This document shows, piece after piece, positions 9,322 to 20,104 of a DNA stretch of 64,000 nucleotides. How positions within the stretch are numbered: the stretch's first letter is position 1; each line of letters begins with the position of its first letter. Origin of the DNA: DATGPD01 sp041398565 (GTDB lineage Bacteria > Planctomycetota > UBA1135 > UBA2386); assembly GCA_041398565.1 (NCBI GenBank), contig JAWKUN010000003.1:310001-374000 (forward strand). The letters run 5' to 3'. The notes beneath the pieces were generated by a model. That model saw only the letters and a program-made list of their open reading frames with translations. It did not search any database and was not told where the DNA came from. Position numbers and translations under genes: made by a program.

Positions 9322-9983
9322 GAGATCGTGCACGAGCGGGCGGCGCAGCCAGGGGCCTGAACATGCGATCGATGGTGCCAGCCCTGCCGCGAACTTCGTC
9401 GGGCAGCTGGAGCTTCGCGGGGACGGCGGACAGTCGACCAACCGACTCGCCGCCACCTCGCCGCGGCCGCCTTCGGTCCGCGGCCGCCGACGGTGCCTGA
9501 GGGAGCTCGGTCCGTTCCTCGGGGATCACGAACCGTCACTCTGCGCGGCAGATGCCCGTCGCGGCCGGGGCCGCAACCAAGAGGCTTGGTTGCAGTCGGC
9601 GCTTCGCGCCGACCAGAAGGGACCCCGGCCACTCTGTTGCTGGGGCTTCCAGTGCCGCTGGAAACAAGCGAGTTGGGCGCGATGTCAAGCGGAACGGCAT
9701 CGCCGAATCCGCGCGTGGCGCGAGGATCCGCGGCACTTGCAGCTCAGGGAACTCCCTCCGTGGACGCACGGCTGCGCGATGGGAAGAGCGAGATGCGCTC
9801 GCGGTCGCTCTCGGTGAGCGCGCTCCAGGCCCGTGGGCTCCCGACAACGGAACCGCGCCGGCGCCGGCCGAACTCGATACGCCATCGCTTCGGCGTGACC
9901 GGCTGTCGGGCGAGCGGACGAGCTGCCGGGAGCCCGCGGCTACTCGTCCGGGTCTGGCGTCGTCGGAGCACGCGGAGAGAGAA
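9322..9983. other. 662-bp gap with a degenerate repeated block
   Basis: No supported gene lies between two plus-strand secreted-protein genes. Positions 9607-9740 resemble 33557-33692, which lies in another gene-free gap upstream of a secreted-protein gene (listed separately). CAACCAAGAGGCTTGGTTG at about 9574-9592 is a perfect inverted repeat (8-bp arms around AGG) that could form a hairpin. The final bases CGGAGAGAGAA are the RBS for the gene starting at 9984. Confidence 0.5.
9607..9740. repeat. Degenerate dispersed intergenic block, copy 1
   Basis: 9607-9659 (CGCCGACCAGAAGGG and then CTTCCAGTGCCGCT) aligns with 33557-33609 (CGTCGACCAGAAG and CATCCAGTGCTGCT). 9712-9740 (GAGGATCCGCGGCACTTGC) aligns with 33662-33692 (GAGGATTCGCAGCACTTGC). 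The distance between the two conserved parts is the same, 53 bp, in both copies. On the minus strand both copies can be read as a gap-free pair of peptides sharing QVxRILAxxAxSA. The 15-mer GGATCCGCGGCACTT also occurs, inverted, near 50160-50180. This is either an old non-coding repeat family or the remains of a duplicated short gene. Confidence 0.45.
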
Positions 9984-11639
9984 ATGATTGCGCGGGCCGC
10001 GCACCGCGGGCGCAGACGCAACATGCCGACTCTCTCCCGACGAGCCGTTTCGCCTCGCGACGCGGCCGACTCGCTCCGACCTCTGGCCTTCCTCTCCTTG
10101 CTGATCGCGAACGTGGCGACGGCGCAGAGCGTCGTCTGGACCCCGTCGCCCGGCGGAATCCGCTTCGGCCAGGACATCGCGCGCATCGGCGATCTCGACG
10201 CGGACGGCGGCGACGACTTCGCCGTGGGCCGCAACGACGGTGTCGCCGAGATCGTGTCCGGACGCACGGGTGCGGTGATCCGCATCCACACCTGCCCGCC
10301 CGGCTCGGTGTTCGCGAAAGTCACCGGCACGGGCGACGTCGACGGCGACGGGCTCCCCGACTACGCGATCGGCGTGGGCAGCGCCGAGAACCCCAACGCG
10401 ACACTCAATCCGGGCGAGGCCGGGTGGGTCGCGGTCTTCTCCGGCGCGACGGGCAACGAACTCTGGCACGCGCAGGGTGGGCGCTGGCGGACGTTCCTAG
10501 GCAACTCGCTCGTGGCGATCGGCGACGTCGATGGCAACGGCCGGCCCGACTTGCTCGTCGCCTCCAGCAACTACCCGGGCGGCGTGAGCTCCTACGGCGG
10601 GCGCGTCGTCGCGCACGACGGCCTGACCGGCGCCGTCCTGTGGACGGTCCTCGGTGCGTCGTCGCCGGCGGAGAACCTCGGAGTGGACGTGGCAGCTTGC
10701 GGCGGCGACGTCAACGCCGACGGCCGGCCCGACGTGCTGGTGCGGTCCAGGAATCCGGTCCGCGTGCAGATCCTCTCCGGCGCGGATGGTGCCACGCTGC
10801 GCGTGCTCACGCCCCTGACCGGCCAGGAGTGGCTCGACCAGGACGGCCTCGGCGATGTCGACCGCGATGGCGTGGCGGACCTCGTGATCGGCATGTTCGA
10901 TCGGCCCAACGACAACGGCAGCGCGCGAGTCTACTCCGGCGCCACGGGAGCGGAGATCTACGCCGTGAGTTGGACGCAGGGGCCGTGGACGTCGTTCGGT
11001 GGCACGGTGCGGCGCCTCGGTGATCTGTCAGGCGACGGCGTGTCCGAGTTCGCCGTCGGCACGCGCGGGTTCTACTCGTACACGAATCCCGGCTGGGTGC
11101 GCGTGTACGACGGTGCGACCGCCGCGCTGCGCACGTGCATGGACGGATCGTTCCTCACGGGCAAGGTGTTCGGGGCGGCCATCGAGGCGGGCGATGCCGA
11201 CGGTGACGGGAAGAAGGACATCCTCGTGGGCGCTCCCGCGTACCGCCCGGGTATCGACGAGGCCGGGCGGGTGGAGGTGTACGGCGTGCTCACCGGCGGC
11301 AGTCTGGTAGCACAACCGCATGCCTGCGGACCGACGCGCATCGCCGTCGGCGGCCAGCCGCGCATCGGCGAACGGATCTCGTTCCGCGTGTTCGACGCCG
11401 TCGGCTTGCCGGTGGTGGGGATCGGCTTCACGCTGCTCGGGCTGCCGTACTGCGGTTGCACGATCGGACACGAGTGGGGAATCCAGCTCTTCAGCGACAG
11501 CGTGTGGCTGTCGATCCCCAACGACGTGAACCTGGTCGGTCTGCGCTTCGCGGCGCAGGGGCTCGACGTGTTCGGCACCGGTGGCTGTGCCGCACCACAG
11601 ATGACGGTGACCGATACCATCCTCGTCACGATCGGCTGA
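9984..11639 (+). CDS. Secreted FG-GAP-repeat protein (551 aa)
   Basis: ATG 9984 is preferred because GGAGAG sits 4-5 bp upstream. An in-frame ATG at 10023 is the alternative. An Arg-rich n-region precedes the hydrophobic core LAFLSLLIANVATAQS. Seven FG-GAP/VCBS-type calcium-binding repeats follow, each with a D-x-D-x-D-G loop: IGDLDADGGDDFAVGR, TGDVDGDGLPDYAIGVG, IGDVDGNGRPDLLVAS, GGDVNADGRPDVLVRS, LGDVDRDGVADLVIGM, LGDLSGDGVSEFAVGT and AGDADGDGKKDILVGAP. Such repeats form a seven-bladed propeller as in integrin alpha subunits, so this protein has exactly one full propeller. The C-terminal ~105 residues (ACGPTRIAVGGQPRIGERIS to the end) are the shared secreted-protein tail domain. Probable role: surface adhesion or binding; partner unknown. 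Confidence 0.88.
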   Translation: MIARAAHRGRRRNMPTLSRRAVSPRDAADSLRPLAFLSLLIANVATAQSVVWTPSPGGIRFGQDIARIGDLDADGGDDFAVGRNDGVAEIVSGRTGAVIRIHTCPPGSVFAKVTGTGDVDGDGLPDYAIGVGSAENPNATLNPGEAGWVAVFSGATGNELWHAQGGRWRTFLGNSLVAIGDVDGNGRPDLLVASSNYPGGVSSYGGRVVAHDGLTGAVLWTVLGASSPAENLGVDVAACGGDVNADGRPDVLVRSRNPVRVQILSGADGATLRVLTPLTGQEWLDQDGLGDVDRDGVADLVIGMFDRPNDNGSARVYSGATGAEIYAVSWTQGPWTSFGGTVRRLGDLSGDGVSEFAVGTRGFYSYTNPGWVRVYDGATAALRTCMDGSFLTGKVFGAAIEAGDADGDGKKDILVGAPAYRPGIDEAGRVEVYGVLTGGSLVAQPHACGPTRIAVGGQPRIGERISFRVFDAVGLPVVGIGFTLLGLPYCGCTIGHEWGIQLFSDSVWLSIPNDVNLVGLRFAAQGLDVFGTGGCAAPQMTVTDTILVTIG

Positions 11640-11719
11640 CCACGGCTGACTGGGGCAGGCGGCCGCGCGGTTGGCCGCCGAAGGTGCGGGCCACCATCGA
11701 GAGCGCCGTCGAGAGCGCG

Positions 11720-12244
11720 TCAGTCCGGCGCGAAGCGGGCCGCGAGCCAGGCCAGCGCACCGCGCAGCCGGTACTGCACCGTGCGGCGGCTCACGCCGAG
11801 GTTCGCGGCGATCTCGTCGATCGAGGCGCCGCGCAAGATGCGGGCTTCGAACACGGCTGCGTGCTCGTCGCTGACGGCGCGCAACTGGGAGACCAGGTCG
11901 TCACTCGAGGCGGCGTCTTGTGCCACGCCGTCGACTTGCGGCAACGAGTCGAGGTCCACGTCCACGTGCCGACGTCGGTCACGGCGGTCAGCCGTGCGGG
12001 CGCGCGCGTGCTCGATCAGGATCCGACGCATGGCCTTCGACGCCGCGGCGACGAACGGCGCGCCGGCCTCAGGGGTGAGGTGGGCGCGGACCACGCGCAG
12101 GAAGGCTTCGTGCACCAGTGCGGTCGGCGTGAGCGTATGGCCCGGCCGCTCGCGCGCCGTGAGACGGCCGGCGTGGCGCCTGAGCAAGGCGTAGGCGCCG
12201 GAGGGATCGGCGTCGGCGGGGTGGGCTCCTTCGAGAGATGGCAA
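11720..12244 (-). CDS. ECF RNA polymerase sigma factor, TALVHEA type
   Basis: It is an ECF-type sigma factor. Region 2 carries the hallmark GHTLTPTALVHEAFLRV and KAMRRILIEHARARTADRR. Region 4 is FEARILRGASIDEIAANLGV followed by SRRTVQYRLRGALAWL, a clear HTH for the -35 element. The start is uncertain. TTG at 12244 gives a 174-residue protein whose N-terminus (ending ..GAYALLRRHAGRLTARERP) fits the family length. An in-frame ATG at 12382 would add 46 low-complexity residues and touch the start of the divergent speD-like gene. I prefer the shorter form. No anti-sigma gene is adjacent. Being divergent from the SpeD/methyltransferase pair, it could control that pair, which is inference only. Confidence 0.85.
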   Translation of the reverse strand: MPSLEGAHPADADPSGAYALLRRHAGRLTARERPGHTLTPTALVHEAFLRVVRAHLTPEAGAPFVAAASKAMRRILIEHARARTADRRDRRRHVDVDLDSLPQVDGVAQDAASSDDLVSQLRAVSDEHAAVFEARILRGASIDEIAANLGVSRRTVQYRLRGALAWLAARFAPD

Positions 12245-12381
12245 GGTGATCGCGCGGGGTCGCGGATGATAGCTCGCCGAGGTGCCGGCGCCGCGCCGAG
12301 ATTTTCTTGCGCACTCGGCGTCGCACGCTCGCAGGTGCCGTGTCGACCGCCCGTCCCGTTCCTTGCGTCGAGGAGAGTGCA

Positions 12382-12801
12382 ATGCAACCCGTCCTGTTCC
12401 GTCACGCCGGAGATCCGGTCCGCGAGGCCTGCGCCTTCGGCCGCAGCCTTCACATCGACTTCTACGGCGTCAGCCGAGCCCTCTGCGACGACCTCGGCTT
12501 CTGCTACAAGCTCCTCGACGATCTGGTCGCGCGCCTCGGCATGCACAAGCAGTCGCCGCCGTACCTGTTCCGCTCGCCGGACGCGCAGTTTCCGGACAAG
12601 GCCGGGTTGTCGGGCTGGGTCCCGCTGATCGAGTCGGGCATCTCGATCCACACCTTGACGGTGACCGGTTTCGTGTCGATCGACATCTACACGTGCGGTG
12701 CGCTCGACGTCGATGCCGCCGCCGCGTTGCTCGCCGAGCGCCTCGGATCGACGGACTTCGAGCACAGCTACTTGGTGCGCGGGACCCGTTACCGTGCGTG
12801 A
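12382..12801 (+). CDS. speD: SpeD-like pyruvoyl-dependent decarboxylase (AdoMetDC family, variant active site)
   Basis: The 139-residue product starts at ATG 12382, with GAGGAG 6 bp upstream. It matches the short bacterial S-adenosylmethionine decarboxylase family: SLHIDFYGV near the N-terminus, then ESGISIHT and SIDIYTCG. Ser85 is the expected self-cleavage/pyruvoyl residue, His90 and Cys105 the processing and catalytic residues. Two canonical features differ. The usual ES-H-(I/L)-(S/T)-IH has Gly86 in place of His, and the usual HTWPE reads HTLTV, losing the Trp and the Glu that in characterised enzymes contacts the AdoMet ribose. SpeD homologues lacking AdoMet-binding residues have been reported to decarboxylate ornithine or arginine instead. 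The family is clear; the substrate is not. Its stop overlaps the next gene by 8 bp. Confidence 0.85.
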   Translation: MQPVLFRHAGDPVREACAFGRSLHIDFYGVSRALCDDLGFCYKLLDDLVARLGMHKQSPPYLFRSPDAQFPDKAGLSGWVPLIESGISIHTLTVTGFVSIDIYTCGALDVDAAAALLAERLGSTDFEHSYLVRGTRYRA

Positions 12802-13576
12802 GACTCGGAGGACGCACCGCGATGGCGTGGCCAGCTACGACACCTGGGATCCGCGCGCGTACCTGCGGCAGTACTATGCGACCATCGGCAGCGACGAACA
12901 GGCGAATGCGCGCTTCGCGCGCGACATGCTCGGCGGATGGGAGCGGCGGTTTGCAACGGCGCTCGAGTTCGGCTGCGGTCCGACCGTCCACCACGCTGCG
13001 ATGCTCGCGCCGTACGTGGACTCCCTGCACGTGGCCGACTACTTGGACGCCAACCTCGTCGAGGTGCAGCGGTGGCTGCGGGAGGATCCCACCGCCCACG
13101 ATTGGGACCGATACTTCGCCGAGATGCTCGCCGAGGAGGGCGCGCCGCACGTCGAGGCCGCCGTCGCCGTACGTGTCGCGCGCACGCGGGAGGTGATCAA
13201 GGCCACGATTCGCGGCGACATTCGGCGCGCGGCGCCCCTCGGCAGCACGGCGACGTACGACCTGGTCGCGTCGTACTACTGCGTCGAGGCCGTGGCCGGG
13301 GACCTTGCGACCTGGGCGCGCCACCTCGGCAACCTGACTCGGCTGGTGGCGCCAGGCGGCGCACTCTTGCTGGGCGCGATGCGCCGGTGCGCCGGCTACC
13401 GCGTGTTCGAGCGCACCTACCCGGCGGTGCCGGTGGACGAGGCGGACTTCGCGGCGACGCTGCTCGAGCTGGGCTTTGCGTCCGAGCACACCGCGATCCG
13501 GGTCGTGCCCGCCACGGACCTGATCGAGGAAGGCTTCGACAGCATCTGCTGTGTGTTCGCGCGAAGGGGCGGCTGA
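12794..13576 (+). CDS. NNMT/PNMT/TEMT-family SAM-dependent methyltransferase
   Basis: It starts at GTG 12794, which overlaps the speD-like stop by 8 bp, so translation is probably coupled. The 260-residue product opens with SYDTWDPRAYLRQYYATIG and has the SAM-binding motif ALEFGCGPTVHHAAMLAP, the acidic strand end LHVADYLDANL and a later FDSICCVFARR strand. The layout (TWDP..YLxxYY, FGxGPT, ADYxxxNLxE) is that of the NNMT/PNMT/TEMT small-molecule N-methyltransferases, which methylate nicotinamide, phenylethanolamines or thioethers. Pairing with a SpeD-like decarboxylase suggests decarboxylation followed by N-methylation of the amine product, for example a methylated diamine. That is inference. 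No aminopropyltransferase gene is nearby. Confidence 0.85.
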   Translation: MRETRRTHRDGVASYDTWDPRAYLRQYYATIGSDEQANARFARDMLGGWERRFATALEFGCGPTVHHAAMLAPYVDSLHVADYLDANLVEVQRWLREDPTAHDWDRYFAEMLAEEGAPHVEAAVAVRVARTREVIKATIRGDIRRAAPLGSTATYDLVASYYCVEAVAGDLATWARHLGNLTRLVAPGGALLLGAMRRCAGYRVFERTYPAVPVDEADFAATLLELGFASEHTAIRVVPATDLIEEGFDSICCVFARRGG

Positions 13577-13844
13577 GCCCCGGCGGCCTGTTGATCGCTC
13601 GATCGGAGCGCGAGGTGCGTGTTCGAGTCGACTTCTGCCGGAGTGTCCTGGTTGGTCGCCGGGATCGCGGGCCCCGCTCCGGGTGGTCGCCGGCGGCCCA
13701 GGTCCGGCGTGCCCAGCTCTGGGGCGAGCGGACGAGCCGCCCAGCGTCCCCCTCTTCCTGTCGGGGCCTCGCGCTGCCGAGCACTCGGAGCAGAAAAACC
13801 GACTTCCTCTGCCACGGCGGCCTCGGTCACGGCAGAACGCGGGG

Positions 13845-16838
13845 GTGGCTCCGGCCCTTCCATCGCTCCCAACGCCCGAGGCGTCCTTCGCCGACTATGC
13901 CCGCACCGGTTCCGTCGGCGCGTTCGCGCGCGCCTTCGACGCGACCTGCCAGCCGCTGCTCTTGGTCGCGGCGCGCCTCGCGCGCGGTCGCGACCGCGCC
14001 GAGGATCTGCTTCAGCAGACCTGGATCGTGGCACTGCGACGTAGGGCCGACTTCGACCCATCCCGACCTCTCTTGGCTTGGTTGATCGGCATCCTCAGCC
14101 GCGAGGTCTTGCGCGCGCAGCGCACCGGCCGTCGGCAGCGCGCGCGCGAAGACCAGGTTGGAGCAGCGTGGGAAGCAGGCGCCGTCGAACGGCAGGATCG
14201 CGAGTCTGTGGCCGAGTCGGCGGCGCGCAAGGAGTTCGCGGCCGATGCCACGCAAGCGCTTCAGCAACTCGACGACGTCCACCGCCAGGTCCTGATCCTG
14301 CGCCTCAATCACGGCCTCTCGAGCGTGGAGATCGGTCGCGCGCTCGGTCGCAGCCCCGAGACCGTGCGTTCGCAGCTCGCGCGCGGGCTCGACAAGCTGC
14401 GTCGCTTGCTGCCGGCAGGTCACCTCGTGCCGGCTGCCGTGGCCTTCGATCTGGCCGAGCCGGCCCGCCTGGCCGTGGTGCGCGCCAGAGTCTTGGCGCA
14501 GGTCGGCGCACTCGCTCCGGCGGCAACGACGTCGCTCACCGTGTTCGGAATCGTCATCGTGCCCAAGCTCCTCCTGCCGGCAGCCGTGCTGCTCGCTGCC
14601 CTCACCACGTTCCTGTTGCTGCGCCAACCCGACGACCCAGCGCGCCCGGCGCTCGCGACCGCCGACACGACGCCCGTTGCCGCTGCGCGGGCGGAGACGC
14701 CGAGCGCGACCACCGGATCGGCGAGCCTGGCCATCGACGCCAGGCCCGACGCGGCCCGAACGGCGTTGCCCGAGACGGCCGCGATCTCGCCACCGGTAGC
14801 GACGTACGGCACGATCGAAGTGCGCGGTCGATGCGTCGACGAGCAGGGGGTCGCCGTGCCCGGTTGCTTCCTGCACGCAACCTCCGACGGGTCGACCCTG
14901 GCGCAGGCGCGCGGCGATCGCGCAGGGCGCTTCGCACTGGTGGTCCCGACCTCGAGCGGCGAAATGCTGCTGCACGTGCGTTGCCGGGGTCGGGGCAACC
15001 GCGTCGCTCCCGCGCCCACCGCCGCGCCGCCCGTGGGCGGCACCGTCGACCTCGGCGACATTCTCGTCCCGGTCGCTGCGGGCGTCCGCGTGCGCATCAC
15101 CGACCGACTCGGTCAGCCCTTGTCCATCGGCGACGGCACGATCGAAGCCTCGAGCCCGCGCCTGTTCGAGGACGCGCTGCGCGGCACGCCGGAACCCCAG
15201 CGGGTGCGCGTCCGCAACCAAGACTCCGTCGACCTCCCGCAACTGACGCTCGGGCGCTGGAGGCTGGCCCTCCACGCGCGAGGCTTCGCCTGTGAGCCGC
15301 TCGAGCTCGATGTCGTCCGCACGGGTGCCGACGCGCAACTCGTAGCCGTGCCGGTCGCCAACCTGGTCGGCATCGTGCGCGACGCAAGGCAGAGGCCGCT
15401 GGGCGGCATCCGAGTGACCGCCACCCTGGGCGATGTGGTCGATCCCGACCGACAACGCATCTTCGCGGCCGCCCCCGAGATCCTGCTGCCGCACGCACCG
15501 CACACCCGCACCGGCGACGATGGCCGCTTCGAGCTGCAGGTGGCTGGTGCAGCCCGCGGAGACGCTGGTGTGCTCGTCGTCTTGCGCGATCCCGGCAACC
15601 GGTTCGCGCCGCGCTGCCTGCAGACACGTCTCGACGCGGGCGAGCAGACCGTCGAGATGATGCCTGCCCACAGCCTCGTCGTCAGGGTGGTCGAGGCCGA
15701 GAGCGAGCGCCCGGTGGATGCGGCCGACGTGGCACTCACGGACGCGTCGGGCCTACCGCTCGTGCCCGGTCAAGAAGCGCGGACCAAGCGCGGGGCGGCC
15801 CGGTTCGACGGGCTCGACGGTGCGGCCGTGCACGTGCGTGTACGCCCGCCTGGCGAGAGCGGGCTGCAGATGGCGCTGATCGCGGCGACTCCACGCCCAC
15901 GCGGTGACGCACCGGAGTCGAACTTGCCCGACGTCGTCGTGCGCCTGCAGCCCACCCCACTCGTGCACGTGTTGGTCCGGTGCGGTGAACGCCCGTGCGC
16001 GAACAGCCTGGTGCAGATCGTCGATGCGTCGACGCGTGACGTGTCGGTCAGCGACGAACCGCGTGACCCTCTCGTCGACACCCATGCACTGCGCGAAGCC
16101 CCGCGCCTCCTCGGCGAGGCGACGACCGATGACCGCGGCGCCGCCGTCGTCGCCCTCGTCGGAGACGCCCCGCGCAAGGTCGTGCGGATCACCTCGCCCG
16201 CGCATGCACCGCATCTCGTTTCGGCCCCCGGTTCGCGCGGCACGGAGGCCGACCCCTGGATCGTGCAAGTCCGGCTCGGCGGCACCGTACGCGTGCACGT
16301 GAACGACCGTCCGTCCCACGGCGCCGTGGCGCTGGCGCTCGTGCGCAGCCGTGGCGGGCGTGGTTTCCACCCGCTCGGCTTGGACCAACCCACGATCGAC
16401 GCCGGCGGCAACGCCGTGTTCACGCATGTGCCGGCTGGGGCATGGGATGTGGTCGTGGCGCGCTTCTCGACCTCGGTGGCGCACTACGAGCTGGACGCGA
16501 CACCGGCCGTGCTTCGGTTCGGCGAGGTGCGCGTCGACGATGGGGACGACGTGGCGTTGGAGATCGACGGGAAGCCGATCCAGCAGTCCGAGCTGGATGC
16601 GCCCGTGACTTGGCTCGACGGCGCGCTGGGTGACGACCCCGAACTGACGTTGTCCGTGCGCACGGCGCGCGGATGGTCACTGGTGGGACGGCTGCGCGTC
16701 GAATCCGGACGCGTTCGGCGACAGGATCTGTTCCCCGGCACCTACCGACTCGTCGGCCCGCGGGACGCCGGTCGGGCCGAGTTCGAACTCGCGCCGGCGA
16801 CGACGTTTCGCCAAGAGCTGGTCTTGCAGCCGCGGTGA
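13845..16838 (+). CDS. ECF sigma factor fused to TM helix and carboxypeptidase-regulatory-like domains (997 aa)
   Basis: The start is taken at GTG 13845, since the ~270 bp upstream are open but not protein-like. Residues about 14-95 are sigma region 2 (RGRDRAEDLLQQTWIVALRR, then FDPSRPLLAWLIGILSREVL). Residues 135-190 are region 4 (LNHGLSSVEIGRALGRSPET, then VRSQLARGLDKLRRLL). Residues about 233-259 are one hydrophobic helix (FGIVIVPKLLLPAAVLLAAL). After a Pro/Ala/Thr linker come repeated Ig-like CarboxypepD_reg units starting with IEVRGRCVDEQGVAVPGCFL, for example LVGIVRDARQRPLGGIRVTA. If the helix spans the membrane, the sigma domain is cytoplasmic and ~700 residues are exported. Same architecture as 22615-25650. 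An anti-sigma gene is absent. Confidence 0.85.
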   Translation: MAPALPSLPTPEASFADYARTGSVGAFARAFDATCQPLLLVAARLARGRDRAEDLLQQTWIVALRRRADFDPSRPLLAWLIGILSREVLRAQRTGRRQRAREDQVGAAWEAGAVERQDRESVAESAARKEFAADATQALQQLDDVHRQVLILRLNHGLSSVEIGRALGRSPETVRSQLARGLDKLRRLLPAGHLVPAAVAFDLAEPARLAVVRARVLAQVGALAPAATTSLTVFGIVIVPKLLLPAAVLLAALTTFLLLRQPDDPARPALATADTTPVAAARAETPSATTGSASLAIDARPDAARTALPETAAISPPVATYGTIEVRGRCVDEQGVAVPGCFLHATSDGSTLAQARGDRAGRFALVVPTSSGEMLLHVRCRGRGNRVAPAPTAAPPVGGTVDLGDILVPVAAGVRVRITDRLGQPLSIGDGTIEASSPRLFEDALRGTPEPQRVRVRNQDSVDLPQLTLGRWRLALHARGFACEPLELDVVRTGADAQLVAVPVANLVGIVRDARQRPLGGIRVTATLGDVVDPDRQRIFAAAPEILLPHAPHTRTGDDGRFELQVAGAARGDAGVLVVLRDPGNRFAPRCLQTRLDAGEQTVEMMPAHSLVVRVVEAESERPVDAADVALTDASGLPLVPGQEARTKRGAARFDGLDGAAVHVRVRPPGESGLQMALIAATPRPRGDAPESNLPDVVVRLQPTPLVHVLVRCGERPCANSLVQIVDASTRDVSVSDEPRDPLVDTHALREAPRLLGEATTDDRGAAVVALVGDAPRKVVRITSPAHAPHLVSAPGSRGTEADPWIVQVRLGGTVRVHVNDRPSHGAVALALVRSRGGRGFHPLGLDQPTIDAGGNAVFTHVPAGAWDVVVARFSTSVAHYELDATPAVLRFGEVRVDDGDDVALEIDGKPIQQSELDAPVTWLDGALGDDPELTLSVRTARGWSLVGRLRVESGRVRRQDLFPGTYRLVGPRDAGRAEFELAPATTFRQELVLQPR

Positions 16839-16940
16839 CTTCTGGTCCGCCGCTGCCTTGCCTGCAGTCGCTGCCGCCGCGTATCGTCCGCGCGCTCGCC
16901 GCCGCCCGGGGGTCAGCCCGCGCCGCGCGTGCCTGCGACC

Positions 16941-18851
<1,911 letters not shown>

Positions 18852-18922
18852 GATCGACACGTTCTCGTAGGCATGGCAGGGGATGACGTCGCGCAGCGCG
18901 ATCGGCGGCCGCGCCGTCGCGG

Positions 18923-19981
18923 TCACGTCGAGGACGCGCGTCGCAAGGCGAGGTTGCCCAGCTGCCCGCACGCCGCCATCACGCTGCGACCTTTGGTGAC
19001 GCGGCGCCGCACGGCCAACCCCTCGTCGCGCAGCCAACGGACGAAGCGCACGATCTCCGCTTCGCCCGGCGCGCGCGTCAGCGGATGCGTGCCGGGGTTG
19101 TAGGGAATGAGGTGCACGAGCACGCGCCCGAGCGGCGCGCAGAAGGCGGCAAGGCGCGCCGCGTCGCGTCTGGAGTCGTTGATCCCCGGCATCAGGCACC
19201 AGTGGATGCCGAGGCAGAAGTTGCGGCGCGGGCGGTAGCGCGCGAGTTCGGCCTGCAGGTCGGCGAGCGGCAGCGTGCGGTTGGCCGGCATCAGGCGCGT
19301 GCGCAATTCGTCGTCGGCGGCGTTCAGGCTGACCGACAGGTTGAGGCGCTTCCAGCCGAGCGCGGCCAGGGCGGCGAGTCCTTCGCGCCGGCCCACCGTG
19401 CACACGGTGAGGCGGTCGTGCGCGTAGCCGAGGCCGCCGCGTTCGGCGAGCACCCGCAGCGCTTGCACGACGGCGCCGACATTGTCGAGCGGTTCGCCCA
19501 TGCCCATGAACACCACATGAGTCGGCCGCCAGCCCAGGCAGGCGCGCGCCAGCACGACCTGCGCCACGATCTCGGCGGCGGCGAGGTCGCGCAGACGTCC
19601 CATGCGCGCGGTCTCGCAGAAGCGGCACGCCATGCCGCAGCCCACCTGCGTGCTGACGCAGACGGTCTCGCGCCCGCGGCCCATGGGAATGCGCACGCAT
19701 TCGTACTCGAGGCCGTCGGGCGCGCGCAGGGCGACCTTCTCGGTCGTGCCGTGCTCGGCGGGCTCGGAGTGCCGCGCTGTGACGGTGGGCAACGTCACGC
19801 CGAAGCGGGCTCGCCAAGCGGTGGCGTGCGCCGACGGCAGGAACGTCTGCGGGGCGAAGGTGCCGTCGCCGAAGGCCGCGGCGTACAGGCGCCGCGCCGC
19901 ACCGGCGCCGCCCGGCAGCCCCACCGCCGCAGCCTCGAACTGGTCGCGGGTCGAGCCGAGAACGTCCGTCGTGTGCTCCAC
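18923..19981 (-). CDS. RlmN-like radical SAM RNA methyltransferase (variant)
   Basis: The 352-residue product begins at ATG 19981. It carries the radical SAM CxxxCxxC cluster motif as VGCGMACRFCET (Cys115, 119, 122), VVFMGMGEPLDN for SAM/RNA binding, and a C-terminal VTKGRSVMAACGQL whose Cys338 is at the place of the methyl-carrying Cys of RlmN/Cfr. RlmN makes 2-methyladenosine at A2503 of 23S rRNA and some tRNAs. Departures from classical RlmN are ETARMG after the cluster (usually STGxxG), SLNA in place of SLHA, and NFCLGIHWCLMPGINDS where classical enzymes have an FEYxxLxxxND pattern. So it belongs to a divergent RlmN-like subfamily, and its exact RNA target is uncertain. It is divergent from the flavoenzyme gene at 20105. 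Confidence 0.82.
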   Translation of the reverse strand: MEHTTDVLGSTRDQFEAAAVGLPGGAGAARRLYAAAFGDGTFAPQTFLPSAHATAWRARFGVTLPTVTARHSEPAEHGTTEKVALRAPDGLEYECVRIPMGRGRETVCVSTQVGCGMACRFCETARMGRLRDLAAAEIVAQVVLARACLGWRPTHVVFMGMGEPLDNVGAVVQALRVLAERGGLGYAHDRLTVCTVGRREGLAALAALGWKRLNLSVSLNAADDELRTRLMPANRTLPLADLQAELARYRPRRNFCLGIHWCLMPGINDSRRDAARLAAFCAPLGRVLVHLIPYNPGTHPLTRAPGEAEIVRFVRWLRDEGLAVRRRVTKGRSVMAACGQLGNLALRRASST

Positions 19982-20104
19982 CGGTGGTCACCATAGCGCC
20001 GCCTGCGCTCGGTGGCCGAGCGCTTCGCCGGGTAGCCACGACGCGATTTCAGCGCACTCGCGGTGCACGTTCGCGAATCGACCGGGCTAGGCTCCGCGCT
20101 TCGC

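Noticed and set aside
13610..13650. GTTCGAGTCGAC looks like a tRNA T-arm.
   Set aside because: No matching anticodon arm, acceptor stem or D-arm can be folded around it.
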